NCBI GenBank assembly: GCA_035316025.1 | Contig: DATFXL010000020.1 | Coordinates: forward strand, 1 to 17,055 | Direction: 5' to 3' | Source: JALZAA01 sp035316025 | GTDB taxonomy: Bacteria; Actinomycetota; Acidimicrobiia; IMCC26256; JACDBD01 | DNA: 17,055 bases | In this document: piece by piece, positions 1 through 6,466 of the stretch | Layout of the letters: the number at the start of each line of letters is the position of its first letter | Position numbering within the stretch: the first letter of the stretch is position 1 | The notes under the pieces: model-generated | What the model was told of the DNA's origin: nothing | Seen by the model: only the letters and a program-made list of their open reading frames with translations | Database searches by the model: none | Program-made: the position numbers and the translations under genes

Positions 1-61
1 GACTCGAACCCGCGACGCCGCGATTATGAGCCGCGTGCTCTGCCAACTGAGCTACACCGCC
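1..61 (-). tRNA. tRNA-Met (anticodon CAT), 3' end cut by window edge
   Basis: Read on the minus strand, the 5' acceptor strand GGCGGTG is followed by TA, a D-arm, an anticodon arm CGCGG/TCGCG enclosing loop CTCATAA (anticodon CAT), and a T-arm beginning CGGGTTCGAGTC. The 3' acceptor strand lies beyond position 1. A CAT anticodon could mean elongator Met or lysidine-modified Ile. Its place directly after tRNA-Thr(GGT) matches the thrT-metT pair ahead of rpmG-secE in mycobacteria, which favours elongator Met. Confidence 0.93.
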
Positions 62-62
62 G

Positions 63-135
63 AGCCCCCTTACGGACTCGAACCGTAGACCCCTTCCTTA
101 CCATGGAAGTGCTCTGCCGACTGAGCTAAGGGGGC
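63..135 (-). tRNA. tRNA-Thr (anticodon GGT)
   Basis: The minus strand gives a complete cloverleaf. The acceptor GCCCCCT pairs with AGGGGGC, the anticodon stem CTTCC/GGAAG encloses loop ATGGTAA (anticodon GGT), and the T-arm TACGG/CCGTA encloses TTCGAGT. The discriminator base is T and no CCA is encoded. Only one nucleotide separates it from the downstream tRNA-Met, so the two are surely one transcript and the 3' end needs CCA addition. Confidence 0.96.
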
Positions 136-145
136 GGAGCCTTGA

Positions 146-154
146 AGGATAGCA
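146..154 (-). promoter_or_regulatory. Possible extended -10 promoter for the tRNA-Thr/tRNA-Met transcript
   Basis: On the minus strand TGCTATCCT has the extended -10 form (TG, one base, then TATCCT). It ends 10 nt before the 5' end of tRNA-Thr. The same arrangement, TGGTATCGT ending 9 nt before the tRNA, is seen upstream of tRNA-Tyr in this window. I see no convincing -35 hexamer at 16-18 nt. Confidence 0.4.
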
Positions 155-194
155 ACCGCTTCGCCGCGCGAACGCTGCGATAGCGTCCGTCTGC

Positions 195-689
195 GTGGGC
201 TTCACGGTTCGCCTCGCCGAGCGGCGCGACGCCGGGGCTATCCGGGCCGTCTACAACCTCGAAGTCGCCGAGTCGACGGCCACCTTCGATCTGGTTCCCC
301 GCACGCTCGACCAGCAGGTCGACTGGATCGCCGAGCACTCGGGGGCGCACCCGGCGGTCGTCGCCACCGACGCGGCCGGCGAGGTCGTCGGCTTCGGATC
401 GCTGTCGCCGTTCCGGGACCGGCCCGCGTACTCGACGGCGGTCGAGGACTCGGTCTACGTGCGCCGCGAGCGGCAGGGCCAGGGCATCGGCCGCCTCCTG
501 CTCGGCGAGCTCCTCCGGCTGGCGCGCGAGCACGGCTTCCACTCGGTGATGGCCCGCATCGTGGGGAACCACGAGGCGTCGATCGCCCTGCACCGGGCGT
601 GCGGCTTCGAGCTCGTCGGCACCGAGCGGGAGGTGGGTCGCAAGTTCGGCCGCTGGCTCGACGTGATCGAGATGCAACGAATGCTCTAG
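195..689 (+). CDS. GNAT N-acetyltransferase, phosphinothricin acetyltransferase family
   Basis: This 164-residue protein is a single GNAT domain of the usual length for the phosphinothricin/methionine-sulfone acetyltransferase group, cytosolic enzymes that acetylate small amines with acetyl-CoA. Seen features are the early AVYN and STATFDL segments (residues 18-33), the acetyl-CoA pyrophosphate loop QGQGIGR (94-100), NHEASIALH (125-133) and the family-typical GRKFGRWLDV (148-157) near the end. The start is GTG with no Shine-Dalgarno sequence. A TANNNT -10-like box (TAGCGT, 181-186) ends 8 nt upstream, so the message may be leaderless. The gene stands alone between divergently read tRNAs and a convergent protease gene whose stop codon it overlaps. 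The actual substrate cannot be read from sequence; family members often act on methionine sulfoximine or sulfone rather than the herbicide. Confidence 0.9.
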   Translation: MGFTVRLAERRDAGAIRAVYNLEVAESTATFDLVPRTLDQQVDWIAEHSGAHPAVVATDAAGEVVGFGSLSPFRDRPAYSTAVEDSVYVRRERQGQGIGRLLLGELLRLAREHGFHSVMARIVGNHEASIALHRACGFELVGTEREVGRKFGRWLDVIEMQRML

Positions 690-3097
690 CTGTCGTCTCC
701 GGTGGATCGACCGTCGCCCTGCAGCTGCTCGGGGAACTCGACGGCGACGAAGTCGGGCCCGCGCTGGCCGTTCAGGGTCGGCATCGGGACGTCGACCGAC
801 GCATGCTCCTTGTGGGCGATGACCACGCGCTCGTGGTACTCCTGCGCCTGCTCGGCGAACTCCGGCGTGTGGTACTCGGTGCCGTCCACGAGGGGACCGG
901 GCGTGCCGTCGACGATCGCCTGGATGTCGTCGCCGGTCAGGGTCTTGTTCGTCTCCAGGGCGTGCGTGACGGCAAGCACCTCCAGCCGGTTGTCGGCGAG
1001 CAATACCTCGGTGCGACGCAGGATCGACTCGAGGTTCTCTTCGATGCGCTCGCCCAGGCCGCTCTTCAGCAGGTCCTTCTCCTTCTGCTCGCCGGGACGG
1101 CCCCCGCCGGCGATGCCCACCTGGTGCGTCACGCCGTGCGACGACACGGTCGACCCCATGCCCCAGTAGCCCTCCATGAAGGTGGTGATGCGGGTCGCGC
1201 TCTCGAGGTCGGACGACACGCCGGAGGAGCTGTCGCCGTCGAAGAACATCTTCTCGCCCGCGAGCGACGCGAGGCTCACCATGACGTCGGCCTCGTACTC
1301 GGAACGCCATTGCGTGAACAAGTCGTCGGGCTTGATCGAGCTGACCATGCCCAGGTACGTCCCGCCCTTCTCGATCGTCGCGATGTCGATCACGAGGTGG
1401 TGGCGGGCGCGGTAGGCAACCACTGCGTGGCACGCCTCGTGCAGCGCCGTGGCGTGCCGCTCGCGCTCGATGTACTCGACGTCCTCGGGCGGGCCGAGGT
1501 CCTTCAGCTGCTTGGCCTGTACGACGTCGCGCCACGTGATCACCTCGCGCCCGTTGCGGATGGCGACGATCAGCGCCTCGTTCACGACGTCCTTGATCGT
1601 GGCCCCCGTGGCGTACGGGGTGATCGTGGCGAGCTTGTCCATGTCGTCCGGCGTCAGCTCGTGCGACACCTTGTCGAAGTACCCCTGGTAGGTGCGTACC
1701 CTCCCCGCCTTCGACGGGTATCCGACCTTGTAGATGCGGTCGATGCGTCCCGGCCGTAGCAGCGCCTCGTCCAGCGCCTGCGGCATGTTCGTCGCCATCA
1801 TCACGAGGATCCGGTACTTCGGCGGCGGCTTGGGGCGCATCCCGAGGGCACGGCGCACCTGGCGGTTCAGGAACCCGCGGGGCTTCTTCAGCCCGGAGAG
1901 CTCGGTGAGCAGCGCCTGCAGAGTGCCCATCCCGCCCCCGCCGCCGCCCATCCCCATCGGCATGAACTGTCGATCGCGCCGGCGACGCGGCGCGTCGTCG
2001 ACTGCGGTGCCGAGGCCGCTCCGCATGACCAGCGAGGCAGAGGGCTCCGAGAGGTACGACAGGCAGTTGCACGAGGGGGTGCTCGACCACGGGCCCGGCG
2101 GCTCCGTCTTGCCCGGCTGACCGCCCCAAGGACCGGGCATCAGCTGACCGCGATTGCCGAGCGAGTCCGCCTCGTCGAAGAACACGATCACGCCGCCGTA
2201 GCGCAGGGCGAGGCGACGCAACTTCCGGAAGAGGCTCTTGACTTTCAGGACGCCGATCCCGAAGAACATGTTGATGAACGCACCCGGGTCGACGAAGACG
2301 TACGGCTTGCCCGTCTCGCCCGCGACCGCCTCGGCCATCAGCGTCTTTCCGGTGCCGGGTGGTCCCCACAGGAGGATCCCGCCGGGGACGTAGCCGCCCT
2401 TCTCCTCGATCGCCTCCGGGTCCTCGAGGAACACCATGTTCTCCTTGACCCGGGAGAGGACGCTGTCCTGCCCCCAGACGTCCGAGAACCGCGTCTTGAT
2501 GTCGTCCGGGTAGTAGACGTCGACGCCGCCCCGGGTCAGCAGCCAGAACAGCGCGCCGAACTCGATGATGATGAACAGCGCGCCGAACATCAGCTGGAAG
2601 ACGAACGGCAGCGCGTCGATGAGCCGCCTGGGCAGCTCGACCAGCGCCAGGGCCGGCGACGTGTCGAAGATCGCGCCGAGGACGATCGACAGGATGACGA
2701 GGAAGAGGATGACCTTCAGCAGCCGCGCGATGCGGTAGCGGGTCCAGTCGCTCATGCGGGCCGAGCGTCGGTTGAACCCGCCGAACACCTTGGTGGTCCA
2801 GAACCGGTGGTAGGCGGCCCAGTGCTCGCTGATGAGGTAGTGGACCTGACGCACCACCTCGATCCCGGCGAGCAGGAGGATCCACCACTTGGACCTCACC
2901 TCGTCCTCGACGGCATCGACGAACGGCAGCAGCGGGTTGTCCGCCATGTCCGCCCAGACGAAGAACCCGAACAGCGCAGCGAGGAGCAGCAGGTACTTGA
3001 CGCGATCCCACAGCGCCAGCGGCTTGCGCGTCGGACGGTCGTCGTCCCGGGGGCGGCTCGTGAACTGCGGGCCTGTGGTCGGGGTGGTCGGGGTCAT
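686..3097 (-). CDS. Divergent FtsH-like membrane AAA+ ATP-dependent zinc metalloprotease
   Basis: This 803-residue protein has the FtsH order of domains: membrane N-terminus, AAA+ ATPase, zinc peptidase. Walker A is GPPGTGKT (245-252), Walker B ends in FFDEAD (306-311), the pore loop is MFFGIG (277-282), and the second region of homology contains ATN (435-437) and RPGRIDR (448-454). The peptidase has HEACH (553-557), an HExxH site, and SSDLESAT (628-635) with the probable third zinc ligand D630. All catalytic elements look intact. Two things differ from canonical FtsH. The N-terminus has about four hydrophobic segments (roughly 34-50, 71-88, 126-146, 163-187) and no obvious periplasmic domain of the usual size. 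The ATPase carries about 60 extra residues after Walker B (about 313-392, Gly/Pro/Arg-rich, with C343 and C345) and about 20 more at 403-426. ATG starts 1 nt after the stop of the upstream lipoprotein gene, with AAGGA at 3106-3110 as ribosome site. A role in membrane protein quality control is inferred from the family. Confidence 0.88.
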   Translation of the reverse strand: MTPTTPTTGPQFTSRPRDDDRPTRKPLALWDRVKYLLLLAALFGFFVWADMADNPLLPFVDAVEDEVRSKWWILLLAGIEVVRQVHYLISEHWAAYHRFWTTKVFGGFNRRSARMSDWTRYRIARLLKVILFLVILSIVLGAIFDTSPALALVELPRRLIDALPFVFQLMFGALFIIIEFGALFWLLTRGGVDVYYPDDIKTRFSDVWGQDSVLSRVKENMVFLEDPEAIEEKGGYVPGGILLWGPPGTGKTLMAEAVAGETGKPYVFVDPGAFINMFFGIGVLKVKSLFRKLRRLALRYGGVIVFFDEADSLGNRGQLMPGPWGGQPGKTEPPGPWSSTPSCNCLSYLSEPSASLVMRSGLGTAVDDAPRRRRDRQFMPMGMGGGGGGMGTLQALLTELSGLKKPRGFLNRQVRRALGMRPKPPPKYRILVMMATNMPQALDEALLRPGRIDRIYKVGYPSKAGRVRTYQGYFDKVSHELTPDDMDKLATITPYATGATIKDVVNEALIVAIRNGREVITWRDVVQAKQLKDLGPPEDVEYIERERHATALHEACHAVVAYRARHHLVIDIATIEKGGTYLGMVSSIKPDDLFTQWRSEYEADVMVSLASLAGEKMFFDGDSSSGVSSDLESATRITTFMEGYWGMGSTVSSHGVTHQVGIAGGGRPGEQKEKDLLKSGLGERIEENLESILRRTEVLLADNRLEVLAVTHALETNKTLTGDDIQAIVDGTPGPLVDGTEYHTPEFAEQAQEYHERVVIAHKEHASVDVPMPTLNGQRGPDFVAVEFPEQLQGDGRSTGDDS

Positions 3098-3098
3098 C

Positions 3099-3779
3099 TC
3101 ACCGTTCCTTCACGGTCCAGGAATCCATGACCGTGTTGATCGTGTCCTTCTCGCGTTCGTAGCACCGGGCGCTACAGGTGATGGCCAGGAAGTGGATCTC
3201 CTTCGTGCTCGGATCGACGATTGCGACCTGGTCGACCGTCACCGACTCGTTGCTGGAGGGAATCGTGAACTCGAACGTGAACCGCTGGCCGTGGAAGCCG
3301 GCGTCGCGGGTGAACTCGTCGAGCCGGAGCGGCGTGATGTCGACCCCGCTCTGGGCGAGGTCGTCGACGGGCACGAAGTAGTTGCGCATCGCCATCAGCG
3401 AGAACTCGTCCCGTTCCTGCCGGCCAAGCGTTCGCACCTCGGCGATGCCGAACGGATCCTTCGGTGCCACGCTCTCGTAATGCTTCAGCGTCGGCCTCGG
3501 GTTGCCGTCGAAAGCCACCGCCCACCCGCTCGCCTTGGCGTCCTTGGCCTGGGTCGGCGACAGGTGGCGCGACTTCACGAACTCGTTCTCGTCGTAGATC
3601 TTCCAGCCCTCGGGCACCTTGAAGTACGTGCCCGACCCGTCGTTGGTCGAGTTCTTGACGTAGTGGTAGCCCGAACCCGTGCACGACGCCACCACCAGCG
3701 CCGCCGCGCAGAGGAACGCCGCGGCCCCACCGCGCTTCGCTCTGCGTCCCACCACCCGGGGAAGGGCCATACGACCCAT
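3099..3779 (-). CDS. Predicted lipoprotein, co-transcribed with the FtsH-like protease
   Basis: From the ATG at 3779 the product has 226 residues. It has a basic n-region (RVVGRRAKRG), a hydrophobic stretch AAAFLCAAALVV, and a lipobox VASC with the lipidated cysteine at 33, so it should be anchored on the outer face of the membrane. The mature part begins with a glycine/serine linker, then YFKVPEGWKIYD (52-63) and a C-terminus ending in DSWTVKER. This resembles the layout of small PsbP/Mog1-like alpha/beta lipoproteins, but I cannot assign a family firmly. Two cysteines, C202 and C206, lie near the end. The stop TGA is followed by one base and then the ATG of the protease, implying translational coupling. 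An in-frame ATG at 3770 is an alternative start; longer upstream starts would read into non-coding leader and lack a signal peptide at the N-terminus. Function unknown; a substrate adaptor or regulator of the protease is inference. Confidence 0.8.
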   Translation of the reverse strand: MGRMALPRVVGRRAKRGGAAAFLCAAALVVASCTGSGYHYVKNSTNDGSGTYFKVPEGWKIYDENEFVKSRHLSPTQAKDAKASGWAVAFDGNPRPTLKHYESVAPKDPFGIAEVRTLGRQERDEFSLMAMRNYFVPVDDLAQSGVDITPLRLDEFTRDAGFHGQRFTFEFTIPSSNESVTVDQVAIVDPSTKEIHFLAITCSARCYEREKDTINTVMDSWTVKER

Positions 3780-3803
3780 CAGTATCGTTCGGATCCGGCT
3801 CCG

Positions 3804-3820
3804 ACGGAACTGCGTTCCGT
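3804..3820. promoter_or_regulatory. Perfect 7-bp palindrome upstream of the lipoprotein-protease pair
   Basis: ACGGAAC-TGC-GTTCCGT is a perfect inverted repeat with a 3-nt centre, 24 nt before the chosen lipoprotein start at 3779. Its size suits a dimeric-repressor operator or a small hairpin in the 5' leader. The sequence does not decide between these. Confidence 0.35.
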
Positions 3821-3882
3821 GCTCCGCCGCTGACCAGGGATACGTCGGGGGCGGAGATCCGGATTGCGGCCAGGCGCGAAGC

Positions 3883-3903
3883 GGTCCGCCGTCGAGGCGG
3901 ACC
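3883..3903 (-). terminator. Hairpin after tRNA-Tyr, possible terminator
   Basis: GGTCCGCC and GGCGGACC form a perfect 8-bp stem with a 5-nt loop, starting 19 nt downstream of the tRNA-Tyr 3' end on the same strand. No U-run follows, so termination would be of the U-poor kind seen in GC-rich actinomycetes. Otherwise the hairpin may be a processing boundary between the tRNA and the lipoprotein-protease message. Confidence 0.4.
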
Positions 3904-3922
3904 TGCACGCCGGGCGCACGAG

Positions 3923-4003
3923 TGGGCCGGGCTGGATTCGAACCAGCGTAGCTTTCGCAGCAGTTTTACAGACTGCCCCCTTTGGCCACTCGGGTACCGA
4001 CCC
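3923..4003 (-). tRNA. tRNA-Tyr (anticodon GTA), long variable arm
   Basis: On the minus strand the acceptor GGGTCGG pairs with CCGGCCC (one T-G pair) and the discriminator is A. The anticodon stem GCAGT/ACTGC encloses CTGTAAA (anticodon GTA). A long variable arm, TGCGAAAGCTACG, precedes the T-arm CTGG-TTCGAAT-CCAG, as expected for a bacterial class II tyrosine tRNA. Length is 81 nt and no CCA is encoded. Confidence 0.96.
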
Positions 4004-4012
4004 GGGGCGCGT

Positions 4013-4021
4013 ACGATACCA
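4013..4021 (-). promoter_or_regulatory. Possible extended -10 promoter for tRNA-Tyr
   Basis: On the minus strand TGGTATCGT is an extended -10 sequence ending 9 nt before the tRNA 5' end. It sits in the 46-nt gap shared with the divergent yajQ gene. No good -35 hexamer is visible. Confidence 0.4.
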
Positions 4022-4049
4022 GCCGCGCCGAACCGCCCCCGGGAGTGCC

Positions 4050-4538
4050 ATGCCGACGTTCGACGTCGTCTCCGAAGTCGATCGCCAAGAGGTCCGCAAC
4101 GCCGTCGACCAAGCGCGGCGCGAGATCGCGACCCGCTACGACTTCAAGAACACCAACAGCTCGATCGACCTCGGCGACAGGTCGATCGAGCTGCACTCCG
4201 CGAGCGAGGACCGCCTCCGCGCCCTCACGCAGGTGCTCGAGGAGAAGCTCGTGCGCCGCAAGGTGTCACTGAAGGCACTCGACTACGGCAAGGTCGAGGA
4301 CGCCGCCAAGGGCACCGCGCGCCAGACCGCGACCCTGAACGTCGGCATCTCCGACGCCAAGGCCCGCGAGATCGGCAAGTTCATCAAGGGCCTCGGCCTC
4401 AAGGGCGTCTCCCACCAAGTCCAGGGCCAGCAGCTCCGCGTGAACGGCAAGAAGAAGGACGACCTCCAGACCGCCATCGCCCAGCTCCGCGACGCGGACT
4501 TCGGCATCCCCCTCCAGTTCACGAACTTCCGCGACTGA
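4050..4538 (+). CDS. yajQ: YajQ family nucleotide-binding protein
   Basis: The 162-residue product matches the whole YajQ (UPF0234) family in length and pattern. It starts MPTFDVVSEVD, has ATRYDFKNT (residues 27-35), the conserved LVRRK segment (68-72), GKFIKGLGLKGV and VSHQVQG in the second half, and ends FGIPLQFTNFRD. YajQ proteins have two RRM-like ferredoxin folds. They bind nucleotides or RNA, and some are cyclic-di-GMP effectors in Proteobacteria, though that activity cannot be assumed here. ATG at 4050 is chosen because GGGAG at 4041-4045 lies 4 nt upstream and all homologues begin near MP-FD. The open frame extends further 5' but runs through tRNA-Tyr, so the longer start is rejected. 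It is transcribed away from tRNA-Tyr and converges on htpX. Confidence 0.95.
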   Translation: MPTFDVVSEVDRQEVRNAVDQARREIATRYDFKNTNSSIDLGDRSIELHSASEDRLRALTQVLEEKLVRRKVSLKALDYGKVEDAAKGTARQTATLNVGISDAKAREIGKFIKGLGLKGVSHQVQGQQLRVNGKKKDDLQTAIAQLRDADFGIPLQFTNFRD

Positions 4539-4625
4539 GCGCATCGCCCTCGCCATCGCGACGAGGAACGTGACCGCGGCCGCCCGCGCACCGACGACCG
4601 CTCCCTTCGGACGTTGAACGCGGAC

Positions 4626-4656
4626 CGGCCGGCTCTGGGGTGGGCAGAGCCGGCCG
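4626..4656. terminator. Hairpin between convergent yajQ and htpX, likely two-way terminator
   Basis: CGGCCGGCTCTG and CAGAGCCGGCCG form a perfect 12-bp stem around a 7-nt loop GGGTGGG. It lies 88 nt after the yajQ stop and 22 nt after the htpX stop, so it can serve both messages. There is no U-run on either side, as is common in GC-rich genomes. The rest of 4539-4677 shows no gene. Confidence 0.65.
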
Positions 4657-4677
4657 TCGGTGGTGCGGGTGGGACTG

Positions 4678-5541
4678 TCAGGCGTGCGTGCGGTCGAAGT
4701 TGCGGAGGCGGGCGATGCGCTCCTCCGTGGGCGGGTGCGTCGAGAAGAGGTTGGCGAAGTTGACCTTGCGCCCCGTGAGCGGGTTGACGATGTACGCGGT
4801 GGCCTCGGCCGGGTTCACGTTCATCGGGGTCCGCTTGGCCGCCGCCTCGATCTTCTGCAGCGCTCGGGCCAGCGGCTCCCCGTCGCCGATCAGGTGCGCC
4901 CCCGACGCGTCGGCCTGGTACTCCCGCGAGCGGGAGAGGGCCATCTGCAGGAGGCCGGCCGCGATCGGGGCGAGGATCGCCATGGCGAGCAGGCCGATGG
5001 CGTTGCCGCCGCCCTCGCTGTCGCCGCCGCCGAAGATGGCACTGAACATCGCGATCCGGGCGACGAACGTGATGGCCAGGGCGACGGCAGCTGCGACCGA
5101 GCCGATCAGGACGTCGCGGTTCTTGACGTGCGACAGCTCGTGGGCGAGGACGCCGCGCAGCTCGTCGTCGTCGAGGACCTGGAGGATGCCCTGGGTGACG
5201 CAGACCACGGCCTTCTTGGGGCCGCGGCCGGTCGCGAAGGCGTTGGGCTGCGCCTCGGGCGAGACGTACAGCCGGGGCATCGGCAGGCCGTCGCGACGGG
5301 CGAGGTCGCCGACGATCTCGTAGAGGCGAGGAGCCTCGTCTCGGGTGACGGGCTTCGCCCGGGCGGCGGCGACGGCGATCTTGTCGCTGAACCAGTACGT
5401 GCCGCCGACGAACAGGAGGCCCAGCGCGGCGCCGATGATCAGGCCGCCGGTGCCGAAGATGGCACCGATGCCGATGAACACGGCACCGAGGAAGGCCAGC
5501 AGGATGAAGGTCTTGAACGTATTCGTGAATGCGGTGCGCAT
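4678..5541 (-). CDS. htpX: HtpX family membrane zinc metalloprotease
   Basis: The 287-residue product is the usual HtpX length (M48B family). Two N-terminal hydrophobic segments (about 11-29 and 31-48) are followed by a cytosolic part with SPEAQPNAFATGRGP (94-108), the zinc site HELSH (134-138) and the third ligand E207 in SREYQADASG. A second hydrophobic pair lies at about 145-170 and 181-200. It ends with FSTHPPTEERIARL, typical of the family. HtpX cleaves misfolded membrane proteins and in E. coli cooperates with FtsH. The ATG at 5541 is chosen because GAGGTG lies about 8 nt upstream; a GTG two codons earlier (5547) sits too close to that site. It begins 88 nt downstream of the EamA gene, with a hairpin in between, so it may have its own transcript. 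Confidence 0.95.
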   Translation of the reverse strand: MRTAFTNTFKTFILLAFLGAVFIGIGAIFGTGGLIIGAALGLLFVGGTYWFSDKIAVAAARAKPVTRDEAPRLYEIVGDLARRDGLPMPRLYVSPEAQPNAFATGRGPKKAVVCVTQGILQVLDDDELRGVLAHELSHVKNRDVLIGSVAAAVALAITFVARIAMFSAIFGGGDSEGGGNAIGLLAMAILAPIAAGLLQMALSRSREYQADASGAHLIGDGEPLARALQKIEAAAKRTPMNVNPAEATAYIVNPLTGRKVNFANLFSTHPPTEERIARLRNFDRTHA

Positions 5542-5564
5542 TCTCACATCACCTCAGTCGGTGC

Positions 5565-5588
5565 AACGCCCGGGCTGGGACGGGCGTT
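5565..5588 (-). other. 8-bp hairpin in the htpX leader
   Basis: AACGCCCG and CGGGCGTT form a perfect 8-bp stem with an 8-nt loop, ending 23 nt before the htpX ATG. A second, smaller hairpin (CCCGG-GGCT-CCGGG, 5611-5624) lies just after the EamA stop codon. Either could end upstream transcription or shape the htpX leader; neither has a U-run. Confidence 0.35.
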
Positions 5589-5629
5589 CCCTCGCATCGT
5601 AAGAGTTCTGCCCGGGGCTCCGGGCGCGG

Positions 5630-6457
5630 CTACTGCCAGGCGATGAGCAACACCAGGCCGGCCGTAACCACCAGCGCCGAGACGAGCCGGGCCCGGCCCA
5701 GGCGCTCGTGCAGGAACAGCCAGCCCGCGCCCGCGCCCAGGATCACCGAGGACTCGCGCAGGGCGGCCACGTAGCCCACGGGCGCCAGCCGGGTCCCGGC
5801 CAGGACCATGGAGTAGGCCAGAGTCGAGCACACCCCGCCGACCACGAAGCGGGGCAGTTCCTGGTGGAGGGCGGGGCGCAGCCGGGCCGCCCGGCCCGAG
5901 GCGACGATGGCGCCGGTGAGCAGGAGCCCGGCGCCCAGCACGAGCGCCACGCCGTAGCCGAAGCCGCTGGAGCGGCGGGCGCCGGCGGCGTCGAGGGTCG
6001 TGTACAGGCCGATCATTGCGGCCGTCAGGCCCGCCCAGAGGAGGGCCATCCTCGACACGCCCGGCCGCACGAGTGAGGCGAGCCCGCCGACGACGACGGC
6101 GATGGCGAGCCAGGCCAGGCCGGAGAGCGTGTCGGCGAGGAAGAGCACGCCGCCGATGGCCGCGAAGAGCGCGCCCCCGCCCCGGGACAGGGGGTACGCG
6201 AAGGAGAAGTCGCCGTGCTGGTAGGCGCGGGTGAGGGCCACCACGTAGACGACGTGCACGACGCTCGACGCGGCGAGGAACGCGAGGGCATCGGCGCCGG
6301 GCGGCTCGACCACGAGGAGCACGGGGAGGAAGAGGATGCCGCCCGTGACGTACAGCCCCCACGCCGCGATCAGGCGGTCGGAGCTCGTCTTGACGAGCAG
6401 GTTCCACGCCGCGTGCAGGGTGGCGGAGCCGAGCGCGAGAAACGTCGCCGCGACCAC
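5630..6457 (-). CDS. EamA/DMT-family transporter
   Basis: This 275-residue protein is nearly all hydrophobic and consists of two EamA-type halves (about 1-130 and 137-275), giving about ten membrane helices as usual for the drug/metabolite transporter superfamily. The repeat signature shows as HGDFSFAYPLSRGGGALFA (81-99) in the first half and LAPVGYVAALRESSVILG (224-241) in the second, each ending with a LF-like helix and a short basic loop. The start is GTG at 6457, 9 nt after the stop of the HAD gene on the same strand, so it belongs to the acs-HAD transcript. DMT proteins export or import small metabolites such as amino acids or sugars; the substrate here cannot be told. The link to acs could be functional or merely positional. 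Confidence 0.88.
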   Translation of the reverse strand: MVAATFLALGSATLHAAWNLLVKTSSDRLIAAWGLYVTGGILFLPVLLVVEPPGADALAFLAASSVVHVVYVVALTRAYQHGDFSFAYPLSRGGGALFAAIGGVLFLADTLSGLAWLAIAVVVGGLASLVRPGVSRMALLWAGLTAAMIGLYTTLDAAGARRSSGFGYGVALVLGAGLLLTGAIVASGRAARLRPALHQELPRFVVGGVCSTLAYSMVLAGTRLAPVGYVAALRESSVILGAGAGWLFLHERLGRARLVSALVVTAGLVLLIAWQ

Positions 6458-6466
6458 TGGACGGTC

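Noticed and set aside
195..689. GNAT protein as the acetyltransferase that regulates Acs
   Set aside because: Its motifs are those of the phosphinothricin group acting on small amines, and it is 6 kb from acs in a separate unit.
1922..2161. Intein or mobile insertion in the FtsH-like ATPase gene
   Set aside because: The insert is too short, lacks splicing motifs, has no flanking repeats that I can see, and its base composition matches the gene.
126..3011. Very long minus-strand open frame overlapping the FtsH-like gene in another frame
   Set aside because: It is an arginine-, proline- and histidine-rich composition artefact of GC-rich coding DNA, with no family motifs, and the other frame carries a complete FtsH-like protein.
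3864..4049. N-terminal extension of YajQ
   Set aside because: It would translate through tRNA-Tyr on the opposite strand; homologues start at MP-FD and a ribosome site precedes 4050.
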